This document shows, in pieces, positions 22,900 through 32,796 of a stretch of DNA of 64,000 nt. This DNA comes from Lactarius indigo (Eukaryota > Basidiomycota > Agaricomycetes > Russulales > Russulaceae): the NCBI GenBank assembly GCA_025766275.1, contig JAFKAC010000011.1, positions 744,001 through 808,000 on the forward strand. The letters run 5' to 3'. Under the pieces are notes generated by a model. That model did not search any database and was not told the DNA's origin. It was given only the letters and a program-made list of their open reading frames with translations. Made by a program: the position numbers and the translations under genes. Position 1 is the first letter of the stretch. Every line of letters starts with the position of its first letter.

Positions 22900-23181
22900 G
22901 TGACATTTGTAAGCGACACGCTCGTATCAATAGTATCAAGACAGGTTCTACCTGCGAATGTCACCCCAAGCGGAAATCTCTTGTTTGCCATAGCGTTGAT
23001 GGAGGCAAACGAGGGGATCTCGGAAGACAACATTGCCACCGCCATGGAATGTATGACAGCAGATCCAAACATCGCAATGTCCTACACTTCCCTCACCAGC
23101 TGCAGGGCGCTCTTGAAGCTCATTCGGAGCACATTGGAGAAGTTCCACGTTCGCACTCGCGCTTGCAACAACTCTCCTTGA
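22900..23181 (+). other. Unassigned open frame beside the foldback element
   Basis: A 93-codon frame with protein-like composition (FAIALMEANEGISEDNIATA, KLIRSTLEKFHVRTR). It starts at the foldback border, so an original upstream part may be displaced. The opposite strand is also open. No homologue recognised. Confidence 0.25.
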
Positions 23182-23376
23182 TACAACTTCCATACCCATA
23201 CCATAGCATAAAGATTCTCAAGATGTGTATTGTAGCATAATTGTAGACAAAGCCCAGCTCAAAACCTTCAAATACACGAAGTCTTTGATGCAAGAGCTCA
23301 GGCGTTCAGCGATGATATAAGCGTGATTTGTCATGGAAATTATATAATGTATGGTCACAGTCACATCCTGACCAAG

Positions 23377-23418
23377 CTAAGGTAGTGGTCACCAGGAACC
23401 ATCCCCCCTTATGTCAGC
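23377..23418 (+). repeat. Element X left inverted repeat
   Basis: 42 bp, begins CTAAGGTAGTGGTCACCAGG. One T/C difference from the right copy. Confidence 0.8.
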
Positions 23419-23900
23419 AGCCACTCACCATTTCTCACCCTCCGAATTCCTCTCTCACATTATCAAAGTATAACAATATATTCAGTAAGGGTTGAAGTGT
23501 ACATCCATAGCTACAAAGTGTACAAATTTTTTTAAAAAACATTGAGATTTGACGGAGATTTTAACAAATGTTTTCCCTTTTTGCAAAACAGGTTTTCTCG
23601 CCTTTCTGCGCTTTTGTTAAAAAACAACTCGAAGATTTGAAACATTATGTAATAGATCACGTGATATAAGGCCCACCAATGAGAACGAAGATTCATGCCC
23701 TCAAATCTCAGCTATGGGCCACAAAACGCAAGGCCAAAGGGCTGCGCACAAACTCTTGCTATTGTGTGGCAAAAGTGTTTGAATAACATCCTTGGTATGT
23801 TTAATGAAAATAGTCAGTGATACCCCAGACTGCCGCTAGACGGTTTGTAGTGCAGCTCGAGACAGTTGGTTTTGGGAGGCGTGAAGCCGCGCTGCCGGTC

Positions 23901-24172
23901 GTGCAGGCCTTCGCGGGTATCGTAACTTCACAAAGGGAATCGCCTCGGTCGGGGACGCGTTTCACAACGATTTCTAAGGGCGCGCGAGTGTGCGGGGCGC
24001 TCGGGAACGCGAGGAAGATAACTAGCTAGAATAAGAAGACTAGCCGTGCTACTGGGCGTGCAGGCCTTCGCGGGTATCTTAACTTTGCGTTGGGGTCCGC
24101 CTCGGTTGGGGATGCGTTAATATAAAGCAGCTAAGGGCGCGCGCAGATGCGGGACACTCGGGAATGCGAAGA
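23901..24172 (+). repeat. GC-rich tandem repeat in X, period about 157 bp
   Basis: GTGCAGGCCTTCGCGGGTAT starts at 23901 and again at 24058. Each copy is followed by GCCTCGGT.GGGGA.GCGTT and CTAAGGGCGCGCG blocks. On the minus strand the region resembles the end of an LTR, a possible alternative origin. Confidence 0.7.
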
Positions 24173-24302
24173 AGAGGGCAAACAAAAACTAAGAAGGGCT
24201 CAGAAGCCCAGAGAGAGAGATGCTAGGATTTTGCTCTCCTTTTGAAGGAGTAGATACAGGAAGTATTTATGTATACAAGCAAGGAGATAGATCTAATATT
24301 AA

Positions 24303-24632
24303 ATGGGGTGGAGGCAGCAACCAAGTGAGGCCGCAAGACAAGTGGGAGGGAGAACCGTAACAGCCCGAATCGGCCAAGGCGTGGGAAAGTCGGCCGCCAG
24401 AGCGATACGGAAAAGACGGAAAAGTACCTATAATGCGCAAAATAGTCGGTTTACCTGGCCAGCCGAGTATCAGTCATATTATCGGTGCAAGCCCTGCATC
24501 ATGACACTTGCAGGACCCACCATTGACCCAGGAGCTGGCTGTGTTGGTGCAGAGACAGCTGGAAATGAGGGCCCCTGTCCAAGTATTGGACGCAATGACA
24601 TGGAAGTGGAAAACTCACCACCAGTGTCATAG
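24303..24632 (+). other. Unassigned open frame in X
   Basis: 109 codons (MGWRQQPSEAARQVGG ...). No domain recognised and no sign of splicing; probably incidental. Confidence 0.15.
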
Positions 24633-24715
24633 CACTCTCATAATGCACTGTAAATATATATGAACCCCTCCTTTCCCCACTCTGCTTTAACGAGATTCTC
24701 TCTATTTTTTTTTTG

Positions 24716-24724
24716 GTTGTCGAA
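24716..24724. repeat. E3 target-site duplication, left copy (GTTGTCGAA)
   Basis: The 9-bp GTTGTCGAA occurs directly before the E3 left end and again directly after its right end at 55267-55275. Confidence 0.8.
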
Positions 24725-24734
24725 AGCTGTCCCA

Positions 24735-24961
24735 GCTCACCCCCCCCCCTAACACGTCACATGACATCACGTGACTCATCGCGCGCACAAACTCGGACCT
24801 TAACTTGCCATATAACATTTTGGGAAATTAATTATGTAATTAAGTCACATGACCAGGTACATGAAAAGTAGTACACAATGTACGCGACGTGATTTGAATC
24901 CCCGATTCCCCAAATGCCCCCCACCTCAAATGACGACTTCACCCCCCTGCCCAAGAGCCAG
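24735..24961 (+). repeat. MULE left terminal inverted repeat
   Basis: 227 bp matching the reverse complement of 38912-39137 with a few differences. It includes the transposase start codon and its first 16 codons. Confidence 0.9.
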
Positions 24962-25457
24962 TGTACCCAATCAAAGTGCAAGGCTGCCCTTCCAATTGGC
25001 TACCAATACAAGACCTGTGAGAAATGCCGAGGCATCAGCAAACTTAGCATGCAAAAGAAGCGGAAACGAGAGAAAGCAGATGAAGGTCTACACTGCTCAC
25101 CAGCTGTAGCTCCAGGCAGCAGTAACCCCATTGAATACATCTATGTCAGAAGTGATACAGAGCCAAGTAAAGTGAGTAGAAACTTATCTGTGTTTTAAAA
25201 GGACTCTTACCCGTCAAATTACCTAGGAAAATGTCCCTGTCCAGTTTAAGGACAAGGATGCAATCTTAAAGAAGCTAAAAAGTGTATTCAAGTCAACTGA
25301 CCGGATTTTTTTTCATGGAAGTTGTGACTTACCCGCAGATCCATTGATCTCCAATAGGGCCCAAGTTCAAGCAACTGCGTATGAGATATGGAAGGCCACT
25401 GGCTACTGCTTCATGTGAGAGAAGTTCCGAATGCTAAAAGAAAAAGAATAACATACC

Positions 25458-25462
25458 TGAAT
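25458..25462. repeat. Ty3-A target-site duplication, left (TGAAT)
   Basis: TGAAT at 25458-25462 and 33308-33312 immediately outside the LTRs. Confidence 0.93.
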
Positions 25463-25973
25463 TGTAACGCCGTCACGACGTTAGCTCGACTTGAGCTCTA
25501 TAGAGACGGTAACAACTTAGCGAATATTCTGAAGGCACGAAGGCCCAGACGCGACAAAGTCTTGAAGACACGGAGGTCCAAGCGTGAGCAGAGGTGAACA
25601 CTCGGAGGTGCACGACTTAATGGAGACGCGAGAGGAAGAAGACGTTGAGAGAGGAGACAAACAAGTGACGATTCAAGAAGACCAAGATGGCGTATCTTGG
25701 TCTCCACAAGACAGTTTAAATACACAAACGAGCAGGCTTAGAAGCGCTGCTATGAGTCACAGTAGGTAGCGTCCAACGTATCGCAGAAACAACTCAAACC
25801 CTACTACTACTAGTACCTGTACTAGTGGCGTCAGTCATCAGTCAGCTATCGTACCCATATCACCTATCGCACTGCCGTATCACCGTGGTTAAGTCCGCAA
25901 CTAATCTACCTTACCGCCGTAGTTGCAACCGGTACAGTAAGGGTCCTTAGTCATACAAGTCCGAAACGTAACA
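25463..25973 (-). repeat. Ty3-A 3' LTR
   Basis: 511 bp, 3' LTR in the sense of transcription. It matches 32797-33307 except for one base (GTCCAACG versus GTCCGACG). Confidence 0.95.
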
Positions 25974-25990
25974 TCACCTCCCTTTTTAGC
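25974..25990 (-). promoter_or_regulatory. Ty3-A polypurine tract
   Basis: On the minus strand AAAAAGGGAGGTGA directly precedes the 3' LTR. Ty3-B has AGAAAAGGAGGTGA at the same place. Expected site of plus-strand DNA priming. Confidence 0.75.
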
Positions 25991-26004
25991 GTGAGACCCC
26001 AGGC

Positions 26005-29000
26005 TCATCGAAAGTCGCGGGCCGGCCAGTCGCGCTGTTCGTCGGCGATACGTTCTAACGCGGTGGCGCGCTCCAAACGGTAGATCGCGTCGCGCCGGTC
26101 GTCCTGTGCGCATTCGATCATAGCGCGAAGCTGACTCACCCGCGCCCTGAGCCGATCCAACTCGTAACTGGCCGCGCGGAAGCGCGTGACCTCGGCGGTG
26201 AGCGACTCATCGTTGATACGATTGAGTGCGTGGTCGGTGATCTTGTCCGCCTCGAAGACGACAAGGTCCTCGTGCGGGTACGTGGGGCGGAGTGCCGCGG
26301 ATACGTGGGGTTCGGCGTAGAAAGGCTTACCATAGACGTGCGGCGAGCCCGGTATAACTCCTAAGATAAGGGGGTCCGCCCCTCCAATGATTTGGACGTG
26401 CGACGCGTCCCTCTCTACTCCGTCGGGCCCGGTGATGGGGTATCGAATGTGATGGGGTCGTCGGTTCGCCCGGAACCCTTCAGGCGCAATGACATGCGCG
26501 GGGTCCTCGGCGGCGGTGAACGGACGGTGATCGGCGGCGCCAGGCACGCGCACACGTCCTCGATACATGGGGGACCCGTCGGAGTAGACGAGCCAGGGTG
26601 TGATGAGGGGATTATCAGGGTCGCGTTTCGTTCGAAGGAAGGTGTGTCTCGCCGGGTAATAATCTTCGTCGTCATGGCCAGCCTCAGCTGCCGCCATCGC
26701 TGCCGTCGCTCGCGCATCTCTCTCAGTCGGGCCGCTGCTGAGTCCAGCTGCTCCTTCTGCCACGCCGCCGCTACCCTCTTCCAACCCTCCAACTCGTACT
26801 CCATCAGCGCTTGAACGCTGGTCGTTGCTCGGGAAAATTCCGCGAACGCCGATGAGGTCGTCGCTTGGGGGGATAGCGGCGATGGGTTCGCGTTCGCCGC
26901 GATCGTTTCGGAAGACGTGGACGACGGCTCGGTCGTCGTCGGGGGTAGTTGTCGGGTCGGGGAATCTGGTGACGACGGTGGCCCATTCTTGTGCGGTGAT
27001 AGGCCCCTCTGTCGGTGCAAGAGGTGCCCATGGCGTGAGCTGAGTGTTGGGTACTTCGGTGTCGCTGTCCTCAGCCAAGAGGGTGCGGGCGTCTTCTGCG
27101 AGGGAGTCGAGGAGTTGCGCCTGTGTGACATGTCGCAGAGGGGAAGTGGGCATGAGAGTGATAGTTGAGCGAAGGAAGAGGGGATGACTGTCCTCTGTCC
27201 GAGCGACTCCCACTTTATCTCTTTTACCGTGGGTCCGTGCTTCCTGATACAGACGAAGCGCTTCCGGCGCAAAGACGTCATCTTTGTTGACCCACTGGTT
27301 CTCCGAGTCTGGGTACCCCTTCCATTTGACCAGGTATTGAAGACGTCTCCCTCTGCCGAAGTGCCGAGCATCTAGAATGGCTTCGACCTCGTATTCTTCT
27401 TCCCCATCTACCAGTTCGGGCGGTGGTCGTGTGAAGTTTTCTCCGTGTAGGGAAGTTTGCTTGTACGGTGTGAGAAGATCGATGTGAAACACTGGGTGGA
27501 TGCTCCACTGCGTGGGAAGTTCCAACCGATAGTTGTAAGGGGACATCACCTGTACCACCCGAAAGGGTCCGTGGCGTCGCGCCGCTAATTTTGCTGTAGG
27601 TTGATTGGTTCGAAGGTGTTTGCCTTCAAGCCATACAAGGTCGTTGATGCGGAATTTGGGCGTATCTCTGTTGCGCACCCATGACTCTTGCGCCTTCTGT
27701 ATGAGACGCTGGGCGTTATCTCTAGCTTCTTTCAGCTGTGTCAGTCGTGCTGTTGCAAGGGGAATGGGAGATGGCTTATCCGTCCAATCCGCTTGTGGAT
27801 TATACCCCATCAGGAGTTGGAACGGCGACTCTTTGGTGTGTTCGTGCGGCCAATTATTGTGCGCGAATTCGGCGATTGGTAGATAGGCTTCCCAGTTGTC
27901 TTGCCGCTCGTTTACCCAGAAGCGGAGGTATTGCTCCAGCCACTGGTTGGTTCGTTCGGACTGCCCGTCAGTACGCGGATGATATGCCGTTGATATGTTC
28001 TGTTGGATCCCCAGAATGCGGCATACTTCTCTAGTAAACTTAGACGTAAAGCGGGGGTCGCGGTCACTTATTATCTTGCGTGGCAATCCGAAGCGTCTGA
28101 ACACCTGGGCGATGTACAGAGCCGCCGTTTCTTCTGCGGTGATTTCCTCTCGGCATGGGATGAAGACGGAGGCCTTGCTGCAGTCGTGGTCTGTGACAGT
28201 CAGTATACTGTCGTACCCCTTGGAGACGGGGAGTTTGGTGATGAAGTCTACCGCCACCGTGTGGAACGGCATGGCTTCTAGTATTGGCGTGATGGGATGC
28301 AGCGCGGCCCGTATGGGTCTTGTGTTGACCTTGTTCCTCTGACACTCTGCACAACCCTGTACGTACTCATATACGTCCTTTCGGAGTCGTGGCCACCAGT
28401 AGTGCCTTTCCAAGATGCGTTGAGTTTTCGCAATCCCCGGATGACCATGTACCGGTAAGTCGTGATGGTCATGTATTAGTACGCGTTGAGTCGATGCTGG
28501 TCCTGTGATTACGAACCTGCCGTCCTTGTACCACTCTCCTTGTATCCTTTTGAGATGATAAGGGTCGACCCACAGCTTGATCACCTGTTCGTCCTGCTGG
28601 TGACGCGGTTGTAGTAGGTTCGGGTTTGCGATGAAGGTTCGTGCGACGTTGAGAGTTCGTACGAAGATCTCGGGGGGTAGGACTACTACTTCGCTGTTGT
28701 CCTCGGCTCCTTGGTTGTAATCTGGTCGTCTCGACAGTGCGTCTGCCCGTCCGTTGTTCTTTCCCTTAATGTGATGAATTTCGAAGTCGTACTCAGAGAG
28801 TTCAAGTACTTCCCTGGCGACTCGTCTGCTAATCTTCTGCGGAGACTTCCAGTATTGTAGGTTTAGATGGTCCGAATAGATTTTGATCTTGTGGGGAGCC
28901 CCTGCGAGGAGTGGTCGCCAGTTTCGCAGGGCCTTGACTATTGCGAGCAGCTCTAGGTCATAGATGTCGTAGTTTCTTTCGGCTTCAGAGAGTGTTGCCG

Positions 29001-30744
29001 AATAGTAGCCTATGGGGTGTCGCTTGCCGTCAGCTTTCTTTTGCAGTAATACGGCTCCCACCGCATAGCCCGAAGCATCCACTTCCAACTCGAACGGGTC
29101 TTGAAGGACTGGGTGCGCTAACACCGGTTCTTCGGTTACGAGGCGTTTTAGGGTGTTGAATGCCTTTTCTTCTTCTTCAGTCCATCGCCATTCTTCGTCC
29201 TTTCGTGTTAGTTTAGTGAGCGGCTTGGCGTGAGTTGCGAAACCGCGGATGAAGAGTCTGTAAAAGTTACAAAAGCCGAGGAAGGAGCGGACATCTTTGA
29301 CTTTTGTTGGTGTTGGCCAGTCCTTGATGCCTTGAACTTTTACGGGGTCCATTCGAGTCACCCCCCTCTCAAGGATTACCCCCAGGTAATCCATCCGCGG
29401 TTGATGGAACAGGCACTTTTCGAGCTTGAAATAGAGATCGTGTTCTTCCGCCACACGCAGGACGTCGCGAACGGCGGCTACATGGGCGGTCAGGTCGTGG
29501 TCAAAGTGAGTAGCAATACCAATGTCGTCCATGTAGACGCGTATGGTTGTACCCAGCCGGTCGTGCTTCGCTATCGTGTCTCGATAGATGTGATTCATCA
29601 TGGCTTGGAAGGTGGCGGGAGAGTTGGTGAGGCCGAAAAACATGACCGTGGGCTCGAAAAGACCGAATTTGGTTTTGAACGCGGCTTTCTCCTGGTCGCC
29701 GTCGCGAATTCGTATGTTGTTGTATCCCCATCGGATGTCGAGTTTCGTGTAGATGTGGGCATTGCTGAGGTCGAGGATAAGGTCTTGTATTAGCGGGAGC
29801 GGGTACTGGTTGCGAATGGTATGGGAATTAATGACCCGGTAGTCCTGTACCGGGCGTAGTTTTCCGTCCTTCTTTTTAATGAAGAAGAAGGAAGATGCGT
29901 ACGGGGAGATGGAAGGGCGTAAATACCCTTGTCGTAACTTTTCGTCCAGAAAGTCTTTGAGTTCACCTTCTTCTTTCTGTGTCATGGGGTAGATTTTGCA
30001 GTCGATAGCGGCCGGCGCGGATGGTTTGAAGTCGATGGCATGATCCCACGGCCTTGTCGGAGGAAAGCGGTGCGAGGCTTGCTCGTTAAAAAGTTTACTA
30101 AACATTGCGTATTCTCGAGGGAGCACTGCTGCCGTTTGTTGTTGCTTTGCTTGTATGGCCAACTCCGTCGAGGTGGTGGCCCTAGCGAACGTTTCTTCCT
30201 CCAGTTCTTCTATGATGTCTTCTTTCTCGGCCGTGATGAGGGCTCGAACGGTTGTTGTGGATATTAGTGCCTCGGTAGTTGCCAGTACTATCGGCAGCAT
30301 GTCTGGGTGTATGGTGGCGGTGGCCCAACTGACGGTCGGCTCGAATGCGCTTAGCCATGGATAGCCCAGCACCATGTCTTCGCTGCCTAGGTCGGTGATT
30401 AGGAAGGTCATCTGTTTTATCTGTCCCCGTGTTTTTACTTCTAGGTTAACGTAATGAGTGATTAACCCAGCTTTGTTTTCTGTGTTGTCTATATTCCATA
30501 TTTTGCGGGGCGTGTTCAATGGTTGTATCGGGATGTTGGCCCGTCTTGCCAGGCTTGGTCGTATAAAGTTGTCGGTTGCGCCAGAGTCGATCAGCGCATT
30601 GGTTTCAGTCGTTCGGTAATTCGTACGGACAGTCACTGGGATTCGCATAGATCGGTAGCGCGTTGTCACAATTACAGAATTACATTGAAGAGCCCTCACC
30701 CAGACTGACGGGTTCAGGCGTCCCGAAAACCCTCCTTCCCCCAT
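26005..30744 (-). CDS. pol: Ty3-A Pol polyprotein with chromodomain and long C-terminal extension
   Basis: 1579 codons, open throughout. Protease motif LIDSGATDNF near residue 53. Reverse transcriptase with VYMDDIG near 403. RNase H with LEVDASG near 555. Integrase zinc finger HGHPGIAKTQ ... CAECQ near 766, and catalytic motifs AVDFITK, SDRDPRF, DGQSERTNQ near 833-926. Chromodomain EYEVEAILDARHFG ... YLVKWKGYP near 1118-1170. About 390 more residues follow, with a coiled-coil-like end (RAASYELDRLRARVSQLRAM). It overlaps the end of gag by 31 nt in the -1 frame, so it is expected as a Gag-Pol fusion by frameshifting. The first Met is probably not a real start. Part of the extension shows constraint in another frame (see findings). 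Confidence 0.95.
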   Translation of the reverse strand: MGEGGFSGRLNPSVWVRALQCNSVIVTTRYRSMRIPVTVRTNYRTTETNALIDSGATDNFIRPSLARRANIPIQPLNTPRKIWNIDNTENKAGLITHYVNLEVKTRGQIKQMTFLITDLGSEDMVLGYPWLSAFEPTVSWATATIHPDMLPIVLATTEALISTTTVRALITAEKEDIIEELEEETFARATTSTELAIQAKQQQTAAVLPREYAMFSKLFNEQASHRFPPTRPWDHAIDFKPSAPAAIDCKIYPMTQKEEGELKDFLDEKLRQGYLRPSISPYASSFFFIKKKDGKLRPVQDYRVINSHTIRNQYPLPLIQDLILDLSNAHIYTKLDIRWGYNNIRIRDGDQEKAAFKTKFGLFEPTVMFFGLTNSPATFQAMMNHIYRDTIAKHDRLGTTIRVYMDDIGIATHFDHDLTAHVAAVRDVLRVAEEHDLYFKLEKCLFHQPRMDYLGVILERGVTRMDPVKVQGIKDWPTPTKVKDVRSFLGFCNFYRLFIRGFATHAKPLTKLTRKDEEWRWTEEEEKAFNTLKRLVTEEPVLAHPVLQDPFELEVDASGYAVGAVLLQKKADGKRHPIGYYSATLSEAERNYDIYDLELLAIVKALRNWRPLLAGAPHKIKIYSDHLNLQYWKSPQKISRRVAREVLELSEYDFEIHHIKGKNNGRADALSRRPDYNQGAEDNSEVVVLPPEIFVRTLNVARTFIANPNLLQPRHQQDEQVIKLWVDPYHLKRIQGEWYKDGRFVITGPASTQRVLIHDHHDLPVHGHPGIAKTQRILERHYWWPRLRKDVYEYVQGCAECQRNKVNTRPIRAALHPITPILEAMPFHTVAVDFITKLPVSKGYDSILTVTDHDCSKASVFIPCREEITAEETAALYIAQVFRRFGLPRKIISDRDPRFTSKFTREVCRILGIQQNISTAYHPRTDGQSERTNQWLEQYLRFWVNERQDNWEAYLPIAEFAHNNWPHEHTKESPFQLLMGYNPQADWTDKPSPIPLATARLTQLKEARDNAQRLIQKAQESWVRNRDTPKFRINDLVWLEGKHLRTNQPTAKLAARRHGPFRVVQVMSPYNYRLELPTQWSIHPVFHIDLLTPYKQTSLHGENFTRPPPELVDGEEEYEVEAILDARHFGRGRRLQYLVKWKGYPDSENQWVNKDDVFAPEALRLYQEARTHGKRDKVGVARTEDSHPLFLRSTITLMPTSPLRHVTQAQLLDSLAEDARTLLAEDSDTEVPNTQLTPWAPLAPTEGPITAQEWATVVTRFPDPTTTPDDDRAVVHVFRNDRGEREPIAAIPPSDDLIGVRGIFPSNDQRSSADGVRVGGLEEGSGGVAEGAAGLSSGPTERDARATAAMAAAEAGHDDEDYYPARHTFLRTKRDPDNPLITPWLVYSDGSPMYRGRVRVPGAADHRPFTAAEDPAHVIAPEGFRANRRPHHIRYPITGPDGVERDASHVQIIGGADPLILGVIPGSPHVYGKPFYAEPHVSAALRPTYPHEDLVVFEADKITDHALNRINDESLTAEVTRFRAASYELDRLRARVSQLRAMIECAQDDRRDAIYRLERATALERIADEQRDWPARDFR

Positions 30745-32777
30745 AGATCTTGGAGTATGAGATCTTTTACTTCATCCGTGCTGTTGGCTACCTGCGTAAG
30801 CCATTCCTTGGCCTGTTCTCCTGCCGTCTTCGTGCTTGCAGCGTTAATTTGGGGTGCGGGCGTTACGCTCGGTGCTGGCGACATGTATCCGGGCAAGGAC
30901 GGCGCATACTGCGATGGCGCGTACTGCGAGACGGGTCCCGAATGGTACCCCGTGGTTTCAGTCATGCGACTGCTGGATGGGGCAGCCTGCCACTGTTGCT
31001 GCGTACGCGGGTACGGACAGTTTCGTGAGAGGTGGCCGGGCGCGTGACAGTTATAACAGAGGACGTTCCTTAAGTCCCTCCTAGATCCTCCTCGTCCTCG
31101 CCCTCGAGCTCCCGGTCCTCCCCTTGGTGGAAATGGTGGCGCAGGCCAGTCGCGGTGTGGCAGCTTATTGAAGTCGATGTCTTCAGATCCCGCGAGTCTC
31201 ACTTTTGCACGGTCGGCCGAGGTGTCCATCGCCCATGGGTTAGTTTGTGGTAGGTTTTGCGGGAGCGTCCACCCCGCGTTGCCGCCTTGCTTCTTTGGCG
31301 GCGTCGTGTTCTTGTATTCATTGAGTCGCGCTTTGAGGTGAATGTAATTTTTCTGTCGTTTGAGGACGGCCCTTTTCCAGTCGTCGAACGTGATGGGGTC
31401 GTCAAACTGGAACGCGTTTTTGAACAGTTCCTTGGGTAGACCCGATGTGAAGAGGTCGATAGTTTGTGGTTCATTGAGGCGGTAGTGAGCCTTCCGTGCC
31501 AGCTGTTCAAAATCATTGACGTACTTGTCAATGTCTTCTCCTGTCATTTTGAAGCCCTTTCGTAGTATGGCTTGGGCTTGTTCTCTTTCTAGCGTGTTTT
31601 CGAATCGCTGGCTGAACCCGTCTGCTACGGCGTTCCATAGTTCTCGAGTGTAGGGGCTGATCCCTCGTTGTATTTGTCTGTTGAGCCAGTTTAGGAAGGA
31701 CAGGACCCATTCGCTGACCGCTCCTCCTTTGATATAGGAAAGAAACAGAAGGCATCTTCTGTAGTCATTGCGCATGATAGGGGCGTCTAGGTTCATGCCC
31801 CAGTAGACGTGCCACTGTGTCAGAAATTGGTCCACTTTAAGTCTGTCTCTGTCAAAGATGGAGGGTGGCTCGCCGGTTAATTTCTCGTTGTGATGCCCTC
31901 CTCCTCCGGCATCTCCGCCACCTCCTCCTCCGCCACCGCCTCCACCTCCTCCTGGTGGTCCCGTGGGCGGCATTCTTGGTGGTTCGGTTTGTCGTAGATC
32001 AAATGGGATGCCCCCTCCAGGTGGCGGTGGTGAGTCTCCATCCGGCCCTCCTACCCCTGGTGGGAGATCCAGTGCGGGTCGTCGTTCAGACGGGGGGTCT
32101 CCCCGATCTGACCCTATGGCTCGGAAGATGGCGGCGTCGTCTGCGGTCATTCGCACGCCGGTTTCGGGGTTAATAGGCATGAGGGTTTCTCGTGCTTCGT
32201 CGCGTATTGCGCGCGCTTCTTCCATGGCGACTTCCTCCATGGCTCGCGTTATTGTTGCCATGATGGCTGGTGATCGAACGTGAATCGGTTCTGGTTCTGT
32301 AATACGCGCGGACTCAGCTCTTTCGATGAGGAGATCTTGTATTGCTCCTCCACTAGTCTCGGTTTGATTTGGCTCTCGCCCTTCACTTTCGTCTTGGCTT
32401 TGTTCTTCTTCTTCTTCCGATACTACTTCTCCGGTGGAGTGCTCTCGTACCTGCCCGTCGATGGGGCCCCAGTCTGCTCGACTGTTGAGTTCTCTAGCGT
32501 CGATGTCGCACCGATATCTGGGTCCCGCTGGTCGTATAACGTCCCAATGGGAATCTATAGGGTTCCACGCAACCTCTGTCCAACACACGTGGTCGAAATT
32601 GAACTCAACTGGTCGGAACCTAATCGGTCCGTTGAACTCCACAAAGTACCCGGTCTCTTCTTGTCTTTCCCTCCACTGAGCAGCTTGTAAGAAGCGTGTG
32701 GGGACGTTTCGTTCTCCCCTTCTTGGGATCGAATATGGACGGAAGCTCGTCCACTGGTCTCTTGTTGTTACGGCCAC
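30714..32777 (-). CDS. gag: Ty3-A Gag
   Basis: 687 codons, starting 20 nt after the 5' LTR. The N-terminal 280 residues are unusual: they include an acidic stretch (EEEEEQSQDESEG) and Pro-rich parts. Then comes a run of Gly (about residues 275-300), then a retrotransposon Gag domain (NDYRRCLLFLSYIKGGAVSE ... FSQRFENTLEREQA). Near 575-588 there is one CCHC knuckle (CYNCHAPGHLSRNC). The Ser/Pro/Gln-rich tail ends LILQDLWGKEGFRDA. It forms the particle that packages the RNA. The reading frame is intact, unlike in Ty3-B. Confidence 0.93.
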   Translation of the reverse strand: MAVTTRDQWTSFRPYSIPRRGERNVPTRFLQAAQWRERQEETGYFVEFNGPIRFRPVEFNFDHVCWTEVAWNPIDSHWDVIRPAGPRYRCDIDARELNSRADWGPIDGQVREHSTGEVVSEEEEEQSQDESEGREPNQTETSGGAIQDLLIERAESARITEPEPIHVRSPAIMATITRAMEEVAMEEARAIRDEARETLMPINPETGVRMTADDAAIFRAIGSDRGDPPSERRPALDLPPGVGGPDGDSPPPPGGGIPFDLRQTEPPRMPPTGPPGGGGGGGGGGGGGDAGGGGHHNEKLTGEPPSIFDRDRLKVDQFLTQWHVYWGMNLDAPIMRNDYRRCLLFLSYIKGGAVSEWVLSFLNWLNRQIQRGISPYTRELWNAVADGFSQRFENTLEREQAQAILRKGFKMTGEDIDKYVNDFEQLARKAHYRLNEPQTIDLFTSGLPKELFKNAFQFDDPITFDDWKRAVLKRQKNYIHLKARLNEYKNTTPPKKQGGNAGWTLPQNLPQTNPWAMDTSADRAKVRLAGSEDIDFNKLPHRDWPAPPFPPRGGPGARGRGRGGSRRDLRNVLCYNCHAPGHLSRNCPYPRTQQQWQAAPSSSRMTETTGYHSGPVSQYAPSQYAPSLPGYMSPAPSVTPAPQINAASTKTAGEQAKEWLTQVANSTDEVKDLILQDLWGKEGFRDA
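30726..30732 (-). promoter_or_regulatory. Ty3-A candidate -1 frameshift site (GGGTTTT)
   Basis: In the gag frame it reads G GGT TTT, which fits the X XXY YYZ rule, 12 nt before the gag stop and within the gag/pol overlap. Conserved in Ty3-B. Confidence 0.6.
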
Positions 32778-32780
32778 GGT

Positions 32781-32796
32781 GGGATCTTGGTCTTAA
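32781..32796 (-). promoter_or_regulatory. Ty3-A primer-binding site (likely self-primed)
   Basis: The sense strand reads TTAAGACCAAGATCCC right after the 5' LTR. AAGACCAAGAT is complementary to ATCTTGGTCTT at 33022-33012 in the LTR, which lies at the predicted transcript start. Confidence 0.6.

Noticed and set aside
23817..24300. Solo copia-type LTR on the minus strand
   Set aside because: Some LTR-like features (pyrimidine-rich end, GGTATCA-like border), but no matching second copy or duplication; listed only as a tandem repeat in X.
26415..27371. 318-codon open frame overlapping Ty3-A pol as a separate gene
   Set aside because: In Ty3-B the same frame is broken by stops and its upstream half is not conserved. 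Only a segment of about 45 codons shows constraint, reported as a finding instead.
31900..31990. Long Pro/Ser frames opposite the gag glycine run
   Set aside because: Antisense shadow of the GGN-rich coding sequence.
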